Origin: Icerya purchasi
Taxonomy: Eukaryota > Arthropoda > Insecta > Hemiptera > Monophlebidae
NCBI GenBank assembly: GCA_039619475.1
Contig: CM077115.1
Coordinates: 37,947,444 to 38,011,443, forward strand
Length of the DNA: 64,000 bases
Direction: 5' to 3'
The notes under the pieces were generated by a model. That model searched no databases, was not told the origin of the DNA, and saw only the letters and a program-made list of their open reading frames with translations. This document shows, in pieces, positions 11,893-22,813 of the stretch; position 1 is the stretch's first letter, and each line of letters begins with the position of its first letter. The position numbers were made by a program, and so were the translations under genes.

Positions 11893-14272
11893 CAGAGGCG
11901 GCTCGTCCTAGAGGGCTCAAGGGCGCAAGCCTCCCTGTGTGTTTTCAAAAAATACATAATATTTAATTACTTCAAGAAAAAACAAATCAGTGTTACGAAT
12001 AGAATTTTTAATTTTGAAATAATTTTTTTTTGTGAGAGTGCATTTTAAAAATAATCGCAAAATAAGCATCTTACGCGATTTGTTAAACGAACAACTAAAA
12101 TATTCGATAACAGTTATCGGGTTCATGCTTACTGCGCTGGAACTGTACGATCTACTCGTAGTGTAGTGTACCGTCAAGGTCGTTAACAGTTGATTTTTTG
12201 GTCACACGATATCAGCAACCAATAATATAGTACGTGGGCTCAGAATATTTGAGCCTCCAAACCGCATATAAAATACACGCGAAAAACGAATAAAGCCGAA
12301 GTTTCCCGAGCGTAACTTAAAGGCATCTGTGGGCTCTCGATAAATGAGCCCTCGTCAATTTTATACGTGATTATAATCGGTTTTAACAATATATCCGCAT
12401 CACGCGTCGCGTCGTCCGTTTACCCAGTGTAGCACACTGTTTTAATTTGCTGTTTTTTTTTTTTTTGTTCTATTTGTTACTTTTGAATGCAAGCACTGCT
12501 TTTTGCCGACACTTGTTTTACAGTGATTTTTCAAACGTTCAATATTTTTCATTTATCTAATTAAACGTTTAAATTTAATTATAATTAACGTTAATTTTAA
12601 AAAAATGATGGATAATAAAATTAGTAATATTTTAAAAGGAAATTTTAACGTGCTTTCATCATCGGAAAAAGTTAGAATTAAGAAACTAGGGAGGCCTACA
12701 CCCATATTAAATTTGAACCAGCAATATAAAATAGGTACATGTAATTTTACAAAACATTTTCGAAAAGAAATTTATAATAAATTAAAATGAATTTGTGGAT
12801 GTAAGGTAATTAATCGCTTGTTCTGTTCTCTTTGTGTACTTTTCTTTAAAGATGGAACCGACGTGACATGGGCACGATTAGGATTTAATGATTTAAAACA
12901 TTTAAATCAAAGAGCAAAAAGCACGAATTATCAGCTCGTCACATGAATTGTTGTATGGAACTAGATTTAATGGGTTCTGTAAATATTTCTCTTAAATTAA
13001 ATTCTGCTTATAGGTTAAACGTAATGAAACATAATGAAGAAGTCTCCAAAAATAAAAAGAGTAATTAGCTGCATAAAGTTTTGTGGTACGCTAAAACTGG
13101 CTCTTAGAGGACGTGATAAATCAGAAGATTCTCAAAATCGTGGAGTTTTCAGGGAATTAATTGACTTTTCATCAAAATTAGATATCATTTTAAAAGAACA
13201 CTTAAATACTGTCACCATTTTCAAAGGTACGTCTAAGATAATACAAAATGACATCTGGAAGCGTGTCAAGAAGGAACTAAAAAAGAGATTAAGGAAAATG
13301 AATTTTTAGCCATTCAGTGGGACGAAACCACAGGTGTATCAAATCAGTGGCAAATGGTAATAATACTAAGATACTTACACAATGAAAATATACATGAACG
13401 GTTTTGGAGTTTTTTAAAAGTAACTGATAGGTGGTCAACTGATGGTTTAACGTAATGCATAGGAACTGAATTAGATAAATTAATTGGAGACTTACCTTTT
13501 AAGCTTAGTGCTCGAACTTACGATGGAGCAAATGTAATGAGCGGTTCTAGAAATGGTGTACAGGCGAAAATAAAACAAAAATATAAATACGCTCATTTTA
13601 TTCATTGTTACACGCACCGGTTGAATTTAATTATGCAAAAAGCAACGAGCCAGGATTCCAAAATTAGAATCTTTTTTTCAAATTTGTCCGCTATAGCGAG
13701 CTTTTTTTTTTCAAATTCTGCTCATAGATGTGATGTACTGCAAGAAATTGTAAACTGGAAATTACCTAGAACGGTCACTACAGGTGGAATTATAATATAT
13801 GTACGTACAGTGAATATTGTTCTCGAAAATCGAGAAAAATTAATAGAATATTTCAAAGAACTGGAAGAAAAATGTAATAAAAATATTACATGCATGGAAG
13901 CGTATAGTTTACGAAGAACCTTAGAAAACCTGGATTTTATATTTTGGCTTATCTTATTCCATAAAATTATGCCATATGTAGATTTTTTTTTTTTTGGGGC
14001 ACGTCTACAGTGAAATTTAACGCAAAGAATTATGCATTATATAAGGAAAAGATTAGAAAATATTATTTAATAAATTTCAATCTAGATACAAAATGTATTC
14101 AACAGATTATCATCTTTTTTTAAATTAAATCAGAACTTGAATGCATTAAACCAGTTTTATTTAGTTTAAAATGTGGACAAAAAAGCAAGGTAAGTTTATG
14201 TCATTACACTTTTTAAGTTATTGTAATTTTATATTAGAGCCCCCCAGATTTACTTGACACGAGCCGCCACTG
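11893..14272 (+). mobile_element. Degraded hAT transposon inserted in a LINE
   Basis: The termini are inverted: the left starts CAGAGGCGGCTCGT and the right ends ACGAGCCGCCACTG. Diverged 8-bp target duplications lie on each side, as expected for hAT. The 2380-bp interior carries a broken hAT transposase. Removing the element with one duplication copy joins the flanking LINE frame exactly, which supports both the boundaries and the order of insertion. Confidence 0.9.
12605..14012 (+). pseudogene. hAT transposase remnant (ZMYM1/TTF-type hAT)
   Basis: Successive plus-strand blocks follow the order of hAT transposases related to the domesticated ZMYM1-type proteins. An N-terminal TTF-finger-like region lies at 12760-12955 (CGCKVI... 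FKDGTDVTW, then LKHLNQRAKST). Then come FCGTLKLALRGRDKSEDSQN at 13080-13140, FSSKLDIILKEHL and FKGTSKIIQNDIW at 13165-13260, and WDETTGVSNQWQ at 13318-13355, which contains the first catalytic Asp region. They are followed by FWSFLKVTD near 13400-13430, SARTYDGANVMSGS at 13509-13550 and HFIHCYTHRLNLIMQKATS at 13595-13650, the conserved RNase H-like core. At least three stops or frameshifts separate the blocks, and the C-terminal dimerisation domain is eroded. Not functional. Confidence 0.85.
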
Positions 14273-14340
14273 CTTCGTACACTGTTCTAAATTCGATCAG
14301 GTAAGAGCTGAATATAACATCGGAGAAAATTATAAAAATG
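14273..14340 (+). pseudogene. R1-like LINE ORF2, right part after the hAT
   Basis: Begins with the second copy of the 8-bp duplication (CTTCGTAC) and continues VHCSKFDQVRAEYN in the frame left open at 11884. This is the end of the Cys/His knuckle typical of R1-like ORF2. Confidence 0.75.
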
Positions 14341-14640
14341 AATACAATTAAGACTAAAAAATACGTAACAAATATACTACGAAATAAGAACAAAATAGAA
14401 TAATGAATATTACTAAATTAACTGTGAGAACTGTGTCTCGCATTACGCCTTCGATTTTCCTTTTCTTTTCTGTTTCGTACAATTCGTAATACAGAAGAAA
14501 TGGGGGAAAATTAGGTCAAACGGTTTCCATCTGCAAGAGTTGATTAGCTGTTAAGTGCTATTCTTATTGTATATATTAATGTTTTGTTTTCCATTAATTT
14601 AGGTTGTATTTACCATTTAGAAAGGAGGTGGTAGTTGGCT
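14341..14640. other. AT-rich DNA, nothing assigned
   Basis: May be 3' UTR of the split LINE; no tail recognised. Confidence 0.4.
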
Positions 14641-14775
14641 TATATGCACACATACATATACACACACATGTATATATATATATGGAAATAATTGTGTGCA
14701 CATATATAAATACATATATAAATACATATATAAATACATATACACCTATATATATATATATATATATATATATAA
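14640..14775. repeat. Compound TA-rich microsatellite
   Basis: CA/TA alternation, then three 12-bp units TATATAAATACA (14703-14741) and a (TA)n run at 14746-14774. Confidence 0.85.
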
Positions 14776-14999
14776 GCACATAAGTTTTTACAATTGATCT
14801 ATCGGATATGATATTTACATTTTTCTCTTACGTTTTATTTAAAATTGTATATTCATAACAACTTCGCACAACACTCTACATATTATTAGTGATTAATTTT
14901 ATTTTATTTTTGTTACATCACACCGGTCTTAAGATCATAATTTACGAGACTATTATGTAGATTTTTTATTTTTTATGCTCAGCTACCCAACGGTAGTAT

Positions 15000-17310
15000 G
15001 AGCATTGATCGATCTGAAAACGTCCGCCTAGGATGTCACCGACCCCTGTTCTCTTGAGTCTTCTTGGCGGATCCCAGCGACTGAGTATCGATATTTCTGG
15101 ATTTTGATTGAGTTGAAGTGTCTCATAGTGTTTGTATTGCTTCAAGTATAAATCGTTTACATATTTGGGACATCTAAGTCTGTGTATGTAAAGTATGATT
15201 CGATATTTAGTACGGAGCGTCTACCAGTTCCCTCAACGTTTTCGATTGAAACTTTTGAACCTTATTTAGGTTACTCTTTGCAGCGGCTCCATATACTTTT
15301 AATCCGTACCTCCAGACTGACGCTATGACTGAAAGATAAACTAGCCTCTTGCATTTCAAACTCACTGGTGACTTATTGCCTAATATGTTTCTGAGCGCTT
15401 TAGTTATTGAAGCCATAAGGCTTCTCCGTGTGAGTCTTCGATCCAGTATCATGCCAAGATATTTAATGTGATTTTATTGAATTAAGGTGCAGATTATTTA
15501 TTGTGTTAGGGGAGCAGTTTTGCTTAGTTAAAGTGAAAGCTACTCGAGCGCCCAATGCTGGATAGCGGTTAAATGCTCTTTTGTTAACAGGGATGATGCG
15601 TACACTGGGTTTTTGTGCCGAGCAAGAATGCAGATATCATCCGCAAAGGTAGCGATTACTGTCAACTTTGGCACATCTGCTGTATAGATGGAATACAGGA
15701 GGGAGCCGAATACACTAGTCCTTGTGGCACTGATGCTTTTATGTTATTTGACAAAGATAATGATGAGAGTTTATCTTGACATTGAAACTTCTGTTTGTCA
15801 AATGTGAGACAATAACTGCATATAAATCGTTTCGTAAAATTTGTTTTAGTTTACATAATAATCCTTGATGCCAAACGCGATCGAAGGCCTGTTCAATATG
15901 CAGGAAAAAAAATGTTGCAGTATTCTCCTTTAATGAAGAATCTTTTAACACCCTGTTTGTTAATTATAAAGTATAGTTCACAAATACCTAATATAATGAA
16001 AAAATTTAAGAATAAAATAATTGCTTACTTAGAAACGTTTTCGGGTACAACAATCCATCATCAATTAAAAACACAACTCAATATATGTGATCAGAAACAA
16101 ATTCTAAGTCGCATTGAGGTTAAATAGAAAATAAAACGATTTATATAGTTTAAACCGACAATTTAAAGTCGATATATCATAATTGTTAGAACGAGATGAT
16201 GTACATAGACTAAAATAAATATCGAAGGATTATATTAAACGTTTAAATAATATAAATATAAATTATCAAAATTTTAAAATTTTATATTAAAAGTGGGTTA
16301 TTATTATTTGGGGTTTGGTCGTTTGATATATATTATTTTTGTGTTTATTTATATAATAATTTTCAGCTATGTTCATGATGTTACCTTCGTTATATGCTTC
16401 TTTCTCTAATGCAGCTGCTATTTTGTCTATTAGATACCTGGTGAACAATTAAGTGTCTTCCGCGGAAACCGAACTGATGATTCGGAATGATCCTATTTTC
16501 CGTTGTTATCGAAAGTATTCTCTATCGTACATTAGCATTTGAAATATCTCGGAGAGTACGCTTAAAAGACTGATTATACGAGTATGGATATATTGGATTT
16601 TTTCCCGCTTTTAGCATTACCAAAATTATTGATATTGTTCCAAGTTTCAGGGTAATATCTAATTCTTAGAATCGCGTTAAATATATAAGTAATTAAAGTG
16701 ACCGATTTCGGTGGCAGCATTTTAATTATTTCACCGAAACCCGGAGCTTTTCTGGTTCGCACCATCTTAATTTTAGCCTGTAGTTCTTTAGGTGATATAA
16801 GCTTTGTTGGCAGTGCGAGTTGAAAAGCGGCTTCCATATGTGTCTCTATTAATTCATCATATGCGGAATCCCGTATTTCATCGTGTGGTTTAAATATTTG
16901 TAGCAAATACTCGGCAAAAGTTTTTGGTCTATTCCCCATTTGCCTTTTTTTGATTGGTTGCTATTTTGGATGTTGTTTTAGGAAGAATTTTGTTGTTTTC
17001 CAAATAGAGCTACCCTGCAGGTTTAATTGAAAAAAGAAGTTTCCATACCTAGTGCTCTTGTATATTTGTATCTTTTTGCGTAATTCCCCCTGTAGCGAGA
17101 ATTGTATAGTTGTTTATACCAGTTAATGTTCTAATACGTTGCCAACTAGTACGTGCTCTTCCTGTTACTTATATTCACTTTCTATCTTCTGCTGGAACGT
17201 TAAAATGATTTTCCGTAATAGCTTTATGTGCTAGAGTTTTAGTGGCTGCTGTTTTACAGGGGCATCGTGGATGTTCTTAGTTAATGTAGAAATCGCTCCA
17301 TAAAGATCCT
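15000..17310 (-). pseudogene. Jockey-type reverse transcriptase remnant
   Basis: The minus strand encodes, from the right: EDLYGAISTLTKNIHD at 17310-17230, then RARTSWQRIRTL near 17160. Next come WKTTKFF near 17000 and NRPKTFAEYLLQIFKPHDEI at 16935-16875. RTRKAPGFGEIIKMLPPKSV with TYIFNAILRIRYYPETW at 16770-16635 marks the RT start. After an insertion follow LHIEQAFDRVWHQGLL (15890-15840, RT motif 3), VPQG near 15730, FADDICIL at 15624-15647 (catalytic DD intact), LDRRLTRRSLMASITKALRN at 15450-15380, WRYGLKVYGAA at 15320-15290 and RRLKRTG near 15060. Stops and shifts separate the blocks. The motif set matches Jockey/TART-type elements as I know them. Confidence 0.8.
15945..16370. mobile_element. 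Unidentified block inserted in the Jockey RT
   Basis: The RT reading goes from an EKAYNEGN-like segment (16400-16375) directly to ATFFFLHIEQAFDRVWH (15925-15860), two stretches that are adjacent in Jockey proteins. The AT-rich 425 bp between them shows no motif or clear terminal repeat. Confidence 0.5.
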
Positions 17311-17526
17311 CTTTCGTTTTTGACATGTACATGTCTTTCGGCTGGGGTCAACCTGAAAATCGTGCAACCGAACGAAACGCAGCGTTCTCTTTATAATTTC
17401 GTAAAACATTTTAACATTCCGCAGATAATTTCGTAAACATCTTTTTCTTGCTGTCTGCTGAAGGTTTTGCGTGACAACTGTCGAAATTTAAAATTAAAAA
17501 AGCCCAGCACTTGGAATAGTACGCGG

Positions 17527-17682
17527 GAATTTAATTTTTGCTAGGCAATTCGATACGTAATTTTCGCGTAATTACGTGCTAACTCGACTTAATTTATCAG
17601 CAAATTAGAGTCAACTCTTCTATTATAATTTTAAAGACAGACAGTCCTAATTTTTAAAATTTTATTTAGCCGACAACACTGT
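17527..17682 (+). repeat. Leader repeat copy 1
   Basis: GAATTTAATTTTTGCTA, CAATTCGATACGTAATTTTC, then AATTAGAGTC...AATTTTAAAGACAGACAG and finally TTATTTAGCCGACAACACTG. It recurs 341 bp downstream. Confidence 0.85.
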
Positions 17683-17867
17683 GAAGCGTTTCTTCGATTC
17701 ATCGATTCGAATAAATCGGCCCTGAAGAGAGGTGCCGAACGAATCCGCGAATAGCGATACCGAAAACGAGATGTGTGCGATGGAGCGGAAGAAATTCTCG
17801 TTGATTCTAATCCCGAAGTGCTGCAAAATAATGTCTTTATCGACGACCGGATGACAACCGCACGTGA

Positions 17868-18108
17868 GAATTTAATTTTTGCTAAGCAATTCGATACGTA
17901 ATTTTCACGTAATTGCGTGTCAACTCGATTTAATTTATATGTAAATTAGAGTCCACTCTTCAATTACAATTTTAAAGACAGACAGTTCCAAAATTACCGA
18001 AATCCTTAAAATAAACGAACGATTCAAACGATATTACCATCAAAACAATATGAAATCAAATTTATAATATAGAATTTTTTTTAAATTTTATTTAACCGAT
18101 AACACTGA
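17868..18108 (+). repeat. Leader repeat copy 2 with an ~86-bp extra segment
   Basis: The same order of blocks as 17527-17682, with about 86 bp inserted between the AAAGACAGACAG block (ends near 17988) and the TTATTTAACCGATAACACTG block (ends near 18108). Confidence 0.85.
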
Positions 18109-18204
18109 ACCAACACGCTTACACATTCAGTCGTGTTTCGTCAGATTCCACGTCGCTTTCGTTGTGTACATTCAACACTTAATCGCTAAATGCACACTTG
18201 CTCG

Positions 18205-18880
18205 ATTTAACTAGCGATTAATCCGCGATGTAAATTTCTTGCCTTGTCTGAAACTAGGATTGAAAACGATTGTTCTATTGAATTACCAGGATTTCGCACT
18301 ATTGCTTAATTTAAAAGGAATATGGTGGTGTTGACGTTTGCAAAAACACGTGACTTTTTCAAACCCATTGCAGTCTCTAACAATATCAAAAACGATTTGC
18401 GGAAGTTTGATCCAAATAATATGGGTATGGATCAAATCATGACATGTCACGACGGTGTTGGCGACTTTTGCTCAGTCGAGAGTATCAATGCAAAAAGAAC
18501 TATGTATACTCGCTTCCGCTTATGTCTCACTCAATAAAACATCGTTTGAGAAAATTCAAGAATTCATCGTCTTAAATCTTATGGCGTAGAGTCTCCTAAA
18601 TTAAAGGTATCTGAAAAGCATAATTATCACGATATACTCGTTAGTGGAGACTTTAATTTGGATTAAAGAGGACCGCACGGACCGGAATTTATTGAATTTA
18701 TGAACACCGAGTTAAGGACTACAACTAAAAAACAATCTCGCCGTATCTACTTCACGAAACAGAAAAATAATTGATGCTGTATTCTCTCGTCACATTGATC
18801 ACCTCAAAATACGTGAATATATAACATACTATAGTAGCCATTGTCCATTATCATCTATAACTTGAAATTCTGCTAATTCG
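18205..18880 (+). pseudogene. LINE endonuclease (APE-type) remnant
   Basis: ALSETRIENDCSIELPGF at 18241-18294 is the SET box of LINE apurinic-like endonucleases. LVSGDFNLD at 18637-18665 is the GDFN box. HGPEFIEFMN follows at 18670-18700, and the C-terminal block (IDAVFSRHIDHLKIREY, then an SxHCPLSSI-like HxP box) lies at about 18765-18870. Stops occur at 18310 and after 18535 and there are several shifts, so no intact protein is possible. Confidence 0.75.
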
Positions 18881-19351
18881 AATGTTGTAAATGATGATAG
18901 ATAATACAAAATAAAATTGAAAAATTAACGGTACGTTTTGAGATTTATTCTTTTTACTTGCAAAAATAATTCTACAATCTAGCTTTTTTTTTTTTTTTTG
19001 AACATATTAAATCTCAAAGACATATACATGTATCGATATTTCTGCGAGTAACGTGGAAATTCGAATTTTAATCTAATATTTAAGTCCGTAATCAATGTAC
19101 TTCTTAAATTTCATCCAGTCTGTACATTTGTTTGATAATGGTTTGGTTTTTTCATTTACTCTATTGGTTGTACTGTGAGGCGCGTTAGTAACGGAGTGTG
19201 ATCTGAGCTTAGCTCCGGTACTGTTTTACAAATATTATACATATGATGTAGATTTCTGGCGGTGAAAAAATCAGGTGTGCTCGGTGATCTATTTGCATGT
19301 GTTGACTAGTAGGTTGGTTCGTTGGTACTTAAGACTTTGAAGACTGCAATC

Positions 19352-19703
19352 CAGCCCGGTGCCCAAAATTTTGAAAAGGGAGGGTTGGAAAACTTTCTTT
19401 GCATATTTATTTTATAAATAACAATACATTTTTCACTAATATTCATACTATTAATAATTTCCATCATTTTGAATGAATTATTACATATGTTATTGATTAT
19501 ACTCGTAATAAAAAATTTTGCATAAAATATTAATGAAGTACCTAAAAATATGCAGCATATTTTTGTTCTTTTTTCTTTTAAAAGTGCGAACACGCTAAAG
19601 AATCATCAATTTTTATTTTAAATTGTTGATTCTTTTTTCAGATTTTTGTCTATTTATAATAACTATTTCAGTTCTAATGTCCCCCTCCGTGGAAACGGCC
19701 TTG
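19352..19703. mobile_element. hAT-like non-autonomous insertion with perfect 8-bp duplication
   Basis: The 352-bp element begins CAGCCCGGTG and its other end read inward begins CAAGGCCGTT. CTGCAATC is duplicated exactly at 19344-19351 and 19704-19711. Removing the insert with one copy of the duplication restores the Jockey endonuclease reading. The termini resemble each other only over the first bases, so the family is inferred from the 8-bp duplication and the CA(G/A) starts. Confidence 0.85.
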
Positions 19704-19837
19704 CTGCAATCTGATATTAGGTTGTTTTTATCATTCTACCTCTATGATTTGTTCAATTACAATTCCATCTTGGACGGTTGGCATTGAAGTCGCTACCTAG
19801 AATGACTCTAGGCCTCAAGCCAAAGATAATAGAATGG

Positions 19838-19842
<5 letters not shown>

Positions 19843-19921
<79 letters not shown>
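19843..19921. repeat. (TA)39 microsatellite
   Basis: Pure AT alternation inside the dead Jockey endonuclease. Confidence 0.95.
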
Positions 19922-19922
<1 letters not shown>

Positions 19923-20559
19923 TGGCAATTGCTAGGTCAAAATTTGAGGTTCTAATATTTACAGCTAAAATATGCGTAAGTAGCTTCGGAATATACTTTA
20001 AGGCGATTTAAACCCGATCTTACTAGTATAGCTATTAGCTACGCTACCATGCGCTCTGCCATCAAGGTGTGTTGAATCATAACTAGTATAACCTGATATC
20101 CCCTAAAGCTGAGTGAGGATATTAAGTGCGTCTCACAGATGAGTGCAACACACATTCTATGTCCATAAAGAATTTTATGTCAAATAAAATTATTATTTGA
20201 TCTGATAGCCAGAGCTGCGTGTCGTAGTCGGTCAGGCAGTGGTGTTTTATTCAGGTAATACCTGATACCTGCAGCCGCATATTAAAACCTCCAAAAATTT
20301 CACTGAGCTCGGTTATTGTCGGCAACTGATGCGTCCACGAAAAAAAAAAAAAGATAAAAAAACAAATTTGGTTTGATTATTACTATTATTATTCTTATTC
20401 GTATTATTAAGCGTTATCATTACTATCAGTTTAAAACTTGTTTTCGAAATATTTCTTTAAATTTTACAATTTTTATTTCGTTCGACGGTTATAAGTCTTC
20501 AGCGTGACAATGATCTTTCTATAAATTGTACATTAAAAAAGTAATTCGTGGCCTATATT

Positions 20560-21245
20560 GTGATTATAATTAAATCTATCTATTATACTTGGGAAGAAAA
20601 ATTGATACGTTATTCCATTATAATTATTCCATATTTATTGAAATTTATTTATATAAAATTTATCCATAAATTTATTCACATTTGTTTTACTTTAATTAGT
20701 TTATTCTCATATTTAAAAAACGGTGTCTTATATATTACGTTATTGAACGGATGCTCTATATTAATATTATTTTTAATTGCGACCAAGCTTATATGTTTTT
20801 GTATTTCATATTCGATTGGTTTAATACCAGCTATAACTATGACCGACAAATAACACTGATTGTTCTATATGATTTAATGATTTTTATAGCTATAAGCCTT
20901 TGATAGATTTTTAACATCTTTTGAATTTTTTTAGTTTTTAACATTTCTACATATAATATGATAATAAAGTACGAGTATGTTAGGTAAAATAATACTTTTT
21001 CATACAACGTAACTCCTTTTTTATAATTTTTACAGTTTTGGTTATTATACAACTTATTAAATATTATTATGAATTTGCTTATTTTGGTTTTAATGTAATT
21101 AAAATGTTCGTAAAATTTTAAATTACTGTCTATTATTACTCCCAAGTATTTTATTTGTTTTACATAGTTGATCTTTAAACCGTACTGTTCTAAATTTAAT
21201 GGTCTATTAGTATATTTTTTATTAAATATCATATAAAATTAGATT
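20560..21245 (-). pseudogene. R1-like LINE ORF2 fragment
   Basis: The minus strand reads LNLEQYGLKINYVKQIKYLG, then VIIDSNLKFYEHFNYIKTKI at 21190-21090. KIYQRLIAIKIIKSYRTISV follows at 20925-20865. In another frame come VIAGIKPIEYEIQKHISLVA (20840-20780) and HPFNNVIYKTPFFKYENKL down to about 20700. Order and motifs fit the region between RT thumb and C-terminus of R1-like elements. It shares segments with 8460-9790. One 131-codon stretch is open; the rest is shifted. Confidence 0.7.
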
Positions 21246-21259
21246 TAGTTTCAGCAAAA

Positions 21260-22540
21260 TCCTCAGATTACACCTCCGTTACCTTAAAAATACGGTTCGG
21301 GAAATACAACTTGTAACAACAATTTTCATCGTTAGCACATTATTCCTGACCGTAAAAATATGCTAAATTTATCTCTGTTTTAGACGACGGGAATTACTCG
21401 CAACTGTGGCTACTACTAGTTCGTAGTGGTGATCATTTACAAGCGATTTTCAATATCAAAATAACGCGGTTACGACAAAGAAAGGTATGAAAATATGATA
21501 AGAGAAAGATTATTGCAAAACAATGGATGTTCAACTGTCACAAGTGATTTGTTACCACACCGGTCACTATATGTGTACAGCGGCGTATACAGTCGTTCTC
21601 TAGCTTTACTGTCGACTTACTGACGCAACGAGTAAAGAAATATATAGCGGGAAAAAAACTTCTTTTTTCTCAACGACGACTTGTATACAGTTTCATTTGC
21701 ATCAGGGGTCCTCTGTACGGTACAGGTTGCGTGTGCGAACCGAGATCTAAGGCGACATTTATGAAATCGTACACGGAGCGTACGTTTTGTTTCATTTCTC
21801 CTCTGCAAATATTGCTCCATGCGAATAAAGTGGATTGTCACGAAGACGCTGTTTAATTTTCCGCTTCATTTCCGCTTCTCTTAGACATTTCAAACTCAGC
21901 CTCGTAATAAGCAAAACATGACCACGACCCATAAAATCAAGTCCAGACCCCGGAAGTCCCACAAAGATACGAAAAGTTCCGGAATTGGCGCGGCAATCGA
22001 TGCAAAAATAAAAACGCGCTTTTAGAATAAAAATGTCCTACTACTACACAGAATTATAATTAGTTTCGGACGTTTTATTTTTTTTTTTTATTATTTTCAT
22101 TTGAATGCTCCGGTTGCAAGTTTTTAATAGCAATTAATTACAATCATTTTACAGGCTTGCTATTATATCTTTAATAAAATAAGCACCGTGTATGGTTATG
22201 ATTATTAAGGCGGTTCGAATGATTATTAATTATTCGGTTTGTGTATTGCTTCTTTTCGGTGTATATGTTAATTGATTATTTTCCGTTTTAAGTTGTTTTT
22301 TTTTTTTTATAAAATTAAGGAAAAGCTGAAATATTGTTATTTTGACTCGATTGTGCATTATATGCTGCTGTTTACTTAGATATGTTAAAAAGTTATCGTA
22401 ATTATCTGAATTTTTATCATTAAAAATACGGAACAATATTATCTTACATAATAAATTATATTGTAGTTTTTGAAGTGAAATTTTTTACGGAACAACGCTA
22501 CCAGTTTCGAGATAGAGAGTAAACTCGTCGAGCTAACAAA
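21260..22540. other. Unassigned DNA
   Basis: No domain recognised. A 74-codon frame at 21617-21841 minus is rich in Arg but unlike any family I know. T tracts near 22078-22090 and 22297-22310. Confidence 0.5.
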
Positions 22541-22782
22541 GCATCCGAGCAAATTCCGAATCGCGTTGTTTTTATTTAGATTCACCGTAGTTTTACTTAA
22601 ATTTTCCTATCTATTATACATATATTTCTTTTTACCTATGCCGGTGAAAAAAATTTGATTTAATTTTTTCCTTTGCTTTTTACTGTTCCTCTCATTCTAT
22701 GTTCCCGTAAACGGTCATTAGAAAAGGACACGGGACTTTTTAAAAAAAGAAGTGGCAAGAGGCAGCAACCCGAGCCAAGGAT

Positions 22783-22813
<31 letters not shown>

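Larger units (their letters stand above)
17320..18975 (+). mobile_element. 5' part of a plus-strand LINE inside the Jockey element
   Basis: Starts at about GTTTTTGACATGTACATGTC, a motif shared with 60295-60330, and lies in opposite orientation to the surrounding Jockey element. It contains a duplicated leader (17527-17682 and 17868-18108) followed by a LINE endonuclease. The right end is unclear; a T run lies at 18978-18994 and the Jockey endonuclease resumes near 19010. Confidence 0.6.
14990..20340 (-). mobile_element. Jockey-type LINE, nested and degraded
   Basis: From 20340 down to 14990 the minus strand gives, in the right order, an endonuclease domain (20340-19010), the linker between endonuclease and RT (17310-16940), the RT domain (16940-15620) and the C-terminal end (15450-15000). 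Four foreign or expanded pieces interrupt it: a (TA)39 tract at 19843-19921, a 352-bp hAT-like insertion at 19352-19703, a plus-strand LINE part at about 17320-18975, and an unidentified block at about 15945-16370. Frame and motif order continue across each. A 3' UTR probably runs down to about 14890. Confidence 0.75.
19010..20340 (-). pseudogene. Jockey-type endonuclease remnant
   Basis: From the right on the minus strand: an ICETHL box and SFRGYQV near 20135-20080, AERMVA near 20055, then the GSDFNANRPRWNCN box at 19800-19755 and NHRGRM at 19750-19730. After the hAT-like insertion the frame resumes with FKVLSTNEPTY and STHANRSPSTPDFF (19345-19270), and ends with VPELSSDHTPLLT at about 19220-19180. 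This is the normal order for a Jockey-clade endonuclease. A (TA)39 tract separates the first two blocks. Confidence 0.75.

Noticed and set aside
20548..20853. 101-codon hydrophobic plus frame
   Set aside because: Shadow of the minus-strand R1-like fragment, whose motifs are recognisable.
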